NCBI GenBank assembly: GCA_963693365.1
Contig: CAVNZM010000003.1
Coordinates: 7,874,001 to 7,938,000 of the forward strand
Direction of reading: 5' to 3'
From: Amoebidium appalachense
Taxonomy: Eukaryota; Ichthyosporea
Length of the DNA stretch: 64,000 nt
Position 1 is the stretch's first letter, and each line of letters opens with the position of its first letter. Below the pieces are notes generated by a model. That model saw only the letters and a list, made by a program, of their open reading frames with translations, was not told where the DNA came from and made no database searches. A program made the position numbers and the translations under genes. Positions 60,067-64,000 of this stretch are shown piece by piece.

Positions 60067-61575
60067 ATGGTTGAAGCAGTGTGTACGGAGGAATTTCGCG
60101 GTTGTAACGAGATTGTGTGTTAGCGTGCAAAGGGGCCGTAAACCTGTTATCTTGTGTGGGTAAACGGAGAAGCAGAGAGCACAGATGGGTGTTATGATAT
60201 ACACAACACAGAGACACACGGGAGAAACACAACCGGAGAGGTGGAACGATTTCTGGGACCATAGAAAATGATTTTAACTGCTTGATATTTATTTCAAGAT
60301 GAAGTTCCTTTTATACTCAGGAATGTAAAATCGATAAGCCAATCAAAAGAACGAAAACTCTTTTATCCAATCAGAAAGACGAAGACTACCAGGGTAAAAT
60401 AAATCGATCAAAATGCCTGTCGACACATAGAAGATAAAACGCAATCTTCTAATAACAATGAAGGTAATCTCTAATGAAACTACGGAAACATTTAACAAAA
60501 TGAAACCACTTAACAATGTATCTATTAGTTCACATCATATATTTATACATGTTGTTAACATAACACGTCTAAATATAAGTATTCCTAATAGCTGTGGAGT
60601 TTAGATCAATTCTACGTCGTGGGAAAAGAAGGAAAAGGAAAGAGGATAGAAGGAATGGAATGGGAAAGGAAACGAGTAGAATTAATGAGGAATGTAGATT
60701 ACTATATTTGGGAAAATATAACGAGATCTGATTGGACAACTTATTTAGACATTGACGCAAACAACAACTTGAATACGTGTGCGCGGGCTAAATAGCTCGA
60801 TGTGTACACAGATCTATGTAAAATTATATACTGTAGTATTTGGGACGTAAGCAGAGACACAGTGGTGCAGTGTGAAAACACCACAAACACACAACAACAA
60901 AACACGGAACGATCGGAGCAGTGTACACAACAGACATCAATGTTTAGACACGACTAACGAAATCAATCCATTGATTTCGTATATATACTTGAGAAATAGC
61001 TAAGTCAAATCGGTATGTGATTTCCGACCAGTCGGAAATCAGATCCAGGTCTAAAACAAACCAATCACTATGAACTGATTGTTTAAGGACAGATCTGGCA
61101 GGCGGGAACACACACGATAGGTCACAGCCACTACTTAGTATCGAGGTGTTGAGACAACGAGGAACGAGGGAGCTGTCGTGCATATTTCTAACCTATCAAG
61201 CACTGCAAGACACAGGTACAACAGCACTAACCCTGTTGATTGGTCACAGCCCGGCAACACATGAAAACTAAAGTAAATTAAAGAGCTGTGATCACACGTG
61301 TCAAACTACTAAGTGTAGCCTTGAAGTGTGTGGTTGTCCAATCAACACATACTAAGCAACACGAATTCACTCAACATATATTAGTGAGAAAGAAAGACAA
61401 CAATCTAAGATATCTGTGCACACGGAAACGGAAAGGAAAGAAAGAAAGGAAGAAAGGAAAAGGGAAAAGGAAACGAACAACAACAAACTAATAAACATGT
61501 GTAAAACTCAACTTCTAAGTCTTGCCGTTAATCATGGGTAGATGACATTGGGTGGGTGGGGGGTTGGGGGGTTGG

Positions 61576-61592
61576 GTGCGTGGAGGTGGTGT

Positions 61593-61623
<31 letters not shown>

Positions 61624-61672
61624 TGCGTGGAGGTGGTGTGTGTGTGTGTGTGTGGGGGGGGGGGGGGGGTAG
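61576..61672 (+). repeat. Two-copy 47-bp tandem repeat built on GT and G runs
   Basis: GGTGCGTGGAGGTGGTGTG followed by GT units and a G run occurs twice in a row. Confidence 0.85.
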
Positions 61673-61674
61673 AA

Positions 61675-61768
61675 TGTGTAATGGAGTACGAAGTATACAT
61701 TGACAACGAATAACAAATGCGGAGTGCAAACCACATGCAGAGCATGCATCCTTCCAGGAAGGGGATGG
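61675..61768 (-). repeat. C-flanked dispersed repeat, copy 9
   Basis: Complement contains TTTGCACTCCGCATTTGTTA and GTATACTTCGTACTCCATTA and ends in ACACATTCTA plus poly-C (a G run on the plus strand). This places the repeat directly after a homopolymer, as in the other copies. Confidence 0.7.
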
Positions 61769-61870
61769 GGGGAGGGGGCGGGGGGGAAGGGAGGCCCCAG
61801 CTTCATCCTTCAAGTTGGCTGTAGGGGGATGGCTGTGTGACCACGCCCTTGCACTCCCAATGATCAGTGA

Positions 61871-61927
<57 letters not shown>

Positions 61928-62682
61928 TGTTTTGTACGGGTCTAAGGGAGCAGAGTGCACAGAGGTGTCATGTAAAACACGACTAACACATTAATGAGAG
62001 GGCAATCGGAGTTGTTCACGAGACATTGAAAGATTCAAACAACAACTGATTCTTTATTGTGCTCTCGGTTCCTTTTGTACTTGCGACTTATCACCTTATC
62101 ACAACTAAAGAGGGAGAACCAATCGGTTCTATCAGAAGATAGAAAAACACATTCCGACAGAGCATACGCATTCCAACTTCCGATTAAACTAAAGTTTAGA
62201 AACTCTTACTTTAAGTTAAATAAATTAAGTAATTATACATCTAGTCACTATTAACTCACATCTATATTTATGTTCGTCTCTATAAAGAAACTTATTTATA
62301 TACATATATTTCCTAATAGTCGACACTCTCAAAGTGAAGACACTTTGCAATAAACCGAATTCCATATATATCTTTTGTCCAATCACAACACACATATATT
62401 AATAGACAGGAATGCACAACACGATCTACAGATGTACTCGCTTGCGACTATTGGCGAGCCATCCTTGTGAGAACAAAACTAAGCCATTTTGAAATAAAGG
62501 AAAGACAACGAGTGTAGCTAGCCAATCACGCTACCTCTCAGATAAACAGAGGAGAGCAAACAGAAATAAAATACAATAAGTTCTTATCAGGCAAGAGAGC
62601 CAGGTGTGCACAGATCTACAGATATCTGTGCTCACAGAAACAAGGGAGAGAGAGATACGGGGGGGGGGGGGGGGGGGGGGGG

Positions 62683-62685
<3 letters not shown>

Positions 62686-62742
<57 letters not shown>
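62686..62742 (+). repeat. (GA)n array after a G run
   Basis: About 27 GA units preceded by a G run of about 26 at 62659-62684. Confidence 0.95.
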
Positions 62743-62746
<4 letters not shown>

Positions 62747-62843
62747 AAAGAGCACAAAGAAGGAAAGCAGACACGAATACAAACAAGCTAAGACACATAC
62801 ATACTTAAAGGCTCTTGCTGTCATACATGGTGACGTATTCCAA

Positions 62844-62912
<69 letters not shown>

Positions 62913-62914
<2 letters not shown>

Positions 62915-63015
62915 GTATCCTAATGTATGTGTACTAGAGACGCGGCACTCTACTAAGTGTACACACACGAAAAGGAACGAACGTGTACGAAAAACGGTAA
63001 AGTTTATTAAGACCA
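62913..63015 (-). repeat. Inverted copy of the palindrome's central spacer
   Basis: Closely matches the complement of 63633-63735, including ACTAGAGACGCGGCACTCTA and GTACGAAAAACGGTAAAG. Just beyond it, 63016-63070 is a diverged version of the palindrome arm. A spacer-plus-arm unit therefore exists in an older copy as well, which may be an LTR or other dispersed element. Confidence 0.8.
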
Positions 63016-63370
63016 GGCTGACATATACTAATCCGTCTCATCAGATCAGTCTAAGTCTACGATCGAGATCGGGGGGGGGGGGGGGGGGGGTGGCCCGGGT
63101 CCACAGATCATCAAGATCAAGTCCGGGGCCTCAAGATAGCTGAACAGCTGCGTGCATCTTGCCTCTGCCGGCGCAGGGCATTGGACCACGTCAGCCGGGA
63201 CAGCCGTCCAATAGAATTCTAATTAGTGTGTAGGATAGATCGTAGGAGGACTTAGGAATGTGATTGTTCGGGCAGAAGCCCTTTTGTAAGTATTGGCAAG
63301 GTTTGATAGTGTATGTTGCCAAACGTATTTATATAATATTATTTAGATGTAGAGGAAAGGGGGGGAGGGA

Positions 63371-64000
63371 GGGGGGGGGAGGATAGTATGAAATGTAGAT
63401 TTAGACTCTGCGGTGCCACTAGGGGGAGGGTGAGGGGTGAGACTCGGATAAATATATTAGTTGAGTAGATCGACTTAGCTCGTGCAGGCGCACGATAAAA
63501 GTAGATCGGAATGTTAATGGAATGTGGCATCGTAGGGGGCCAGGTGATGATGATCTTGTAGGGCACGGCCTTGATGGCCTCAGTCGTAACTTAGACTCAA
63601 TCCGTACGGATCTAAGTTTGCCCGTCGGAGCCTGGTCTTAATAAACTTTACCGTTTTTCGTACACGTTCGTTCCTTTTCGTGTGTGTACACTTAGTAGAG
63701 TGCCGCGTCTCTAGTACACATACAATAGGATACGACACAGGCTCCGACGGGCAAACTTAGATCCGTACGGATTGAGTCTAAGTTACGACTGAGGCCATCA
63801 AGGCCGTGCCCTACAAGATCATCATCACCTGGCCCCCTACGATGCCACATTCCATTAACATTCCGATCTACTTTTATCGTGCGCCTGCACGAGCTAAGTC
63901 GATCTACTCAACTAATATATTTATCCAAGTCTCACCCCTCACCCTCCCCCTAGTGGCACCGCAGAGTCTAAATCTACATTTCATACTATCCTCCCCCCCC
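63371..64000. repeat. Near-perfect inverted duplication, 262-bp arms, 105-bp spacer
   Basis: 63371-63632 and 63738-64000 are reverse complements; I see one mismatch (CGAG versus CAAG in the TATCC-AGTC context). The second arm runs to the edge of the window. Arms carry a minus-strand open frame (IIITWPPTMPHSINIPIYF) that I do not recognise. Confidence 0.9.

Larger units (their letters stand above)
58201..60068 (-). mobile_element. Copia (Ty1) retrotransposon fragment: gag, protease, start of integrase
   Basis: Minus-strand order is gag, zinc knuckle, protease and integrase, which is the Copia order. Integrase stops after about 70 residues at 58201, where DIRS-like sequence begins. RT and RNase H of Copia are absent. 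TGGTCCCAGAAATCG at about 60246-60260 on the minus strand is a candidate primer-binding site 190 bases before gag; flanking LTRs could not be delimited. Confidence 0.75.
60069..62912. other. AT-richer region, probable LTR or untranslated remnants, no gene
   Basis: Few C/G runs until 61600. It may include the Copia 5' LTR (above 60260), but TG...CA ends and a second LTR were not found. A family repeat lies at 61675 and purine repeats at 61430-61485. Several stretches near 60270 and 62050 look related (TTCCTTTT-TACT with flanking AT-rich sequence), which could be diverged LTRs. Confidence 0.35.

Noticed and set aside
63339-63566. 75-codon minus-strand frame in the palindrome arm
   Set aside because: Unrecognised, repeated in the inverted arm and ending in poly-P; not enough to call a gene.
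63371-64000. Hairpin telomere
   Set aside because: Sequence is internal, has no telomere repeat, and the spacer occurs elsewhere in the window.

Overview
The window is nuclear DNA of an intron-rich eukaryote. The evidence is GT/GC-AG spliced genes, TATA boxes and AATAAA signals far from ORFs, an SCAR/WAVE-complex gene, Copia and DIRS-like retroelements, and a TIR DNA transposon of a eukaryotic type. Moderate similarity of the protein genes to animal and plant families suggests a protist or alga, but I cannot place it further. The non-coding sequence is unusual: it is packed with (CA)n/(GT)n microsatellites and runs of C or G of 10 to 60 bases. These produce hundreds of meaningless HTHTHT, CVCVCV, PPPP and GGGG open frames.

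Layout. Positions 1-3650 hold no recognisable gene. Positions 3754-5016 (+) are a globin with a long C-terminal tail. Positions 6608-15138 (-) are an eight-exon histidine acid phosphatase; every exon joins in phase to give 518 residues, with a signal peptide and a C-terminal membrane anchor. A 1.2 kb divergent promoter separates it from the main gene of the window, 16356-40974 (+). That gene is a NAP1/HEM (NCKAP1) homologue, a core subunit of the SCAR/WAVE actin-nucleation complex, with about 30 small exons spread over 24.6 kb. Many of its 3' splice sites, and several of the phosphatase's, are formed by the end of a (CA)n array ending in CAG.

Positions about 42730-47455 are a DNA transposon with imperfect terminal inverted repeats. 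It carries an XPG/FEN1-like nuclease fused to a SWIM zinc finger on the + strand. On the - strand is a THAP/DDE transposase remnant (ISL2EU/Harbinger-like) whose catalytic core has been deleted. A palindromic MITE-like repeat lies beside it and is repeated inside it. This combination is the best candidate for something undescribed.

Positions 48438-51346 (+) are a four-exon gene for a secreted cysteine-rich protein built from an internal duplication, with a DxDxDG-type calcium loop in each half. Positions 51347-55590 are repeat-rich and empty of recognisable genes. Positions 55598-60068 (-) are a decayed Copia gag/protease/integrase fragment abutting a DIRS-like gag and RT-RNase H fragment. 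The right edge (63371-64000) is an almost perfect 262-bp inverted duplication.

A dispersed repeat family of at least nine copies, flanked or tailed by poly-C, occurs in introns and intergenic DNA. All exon coordinates come from hand translation and phase checking. Alignments to known families are from memory and were not computed.
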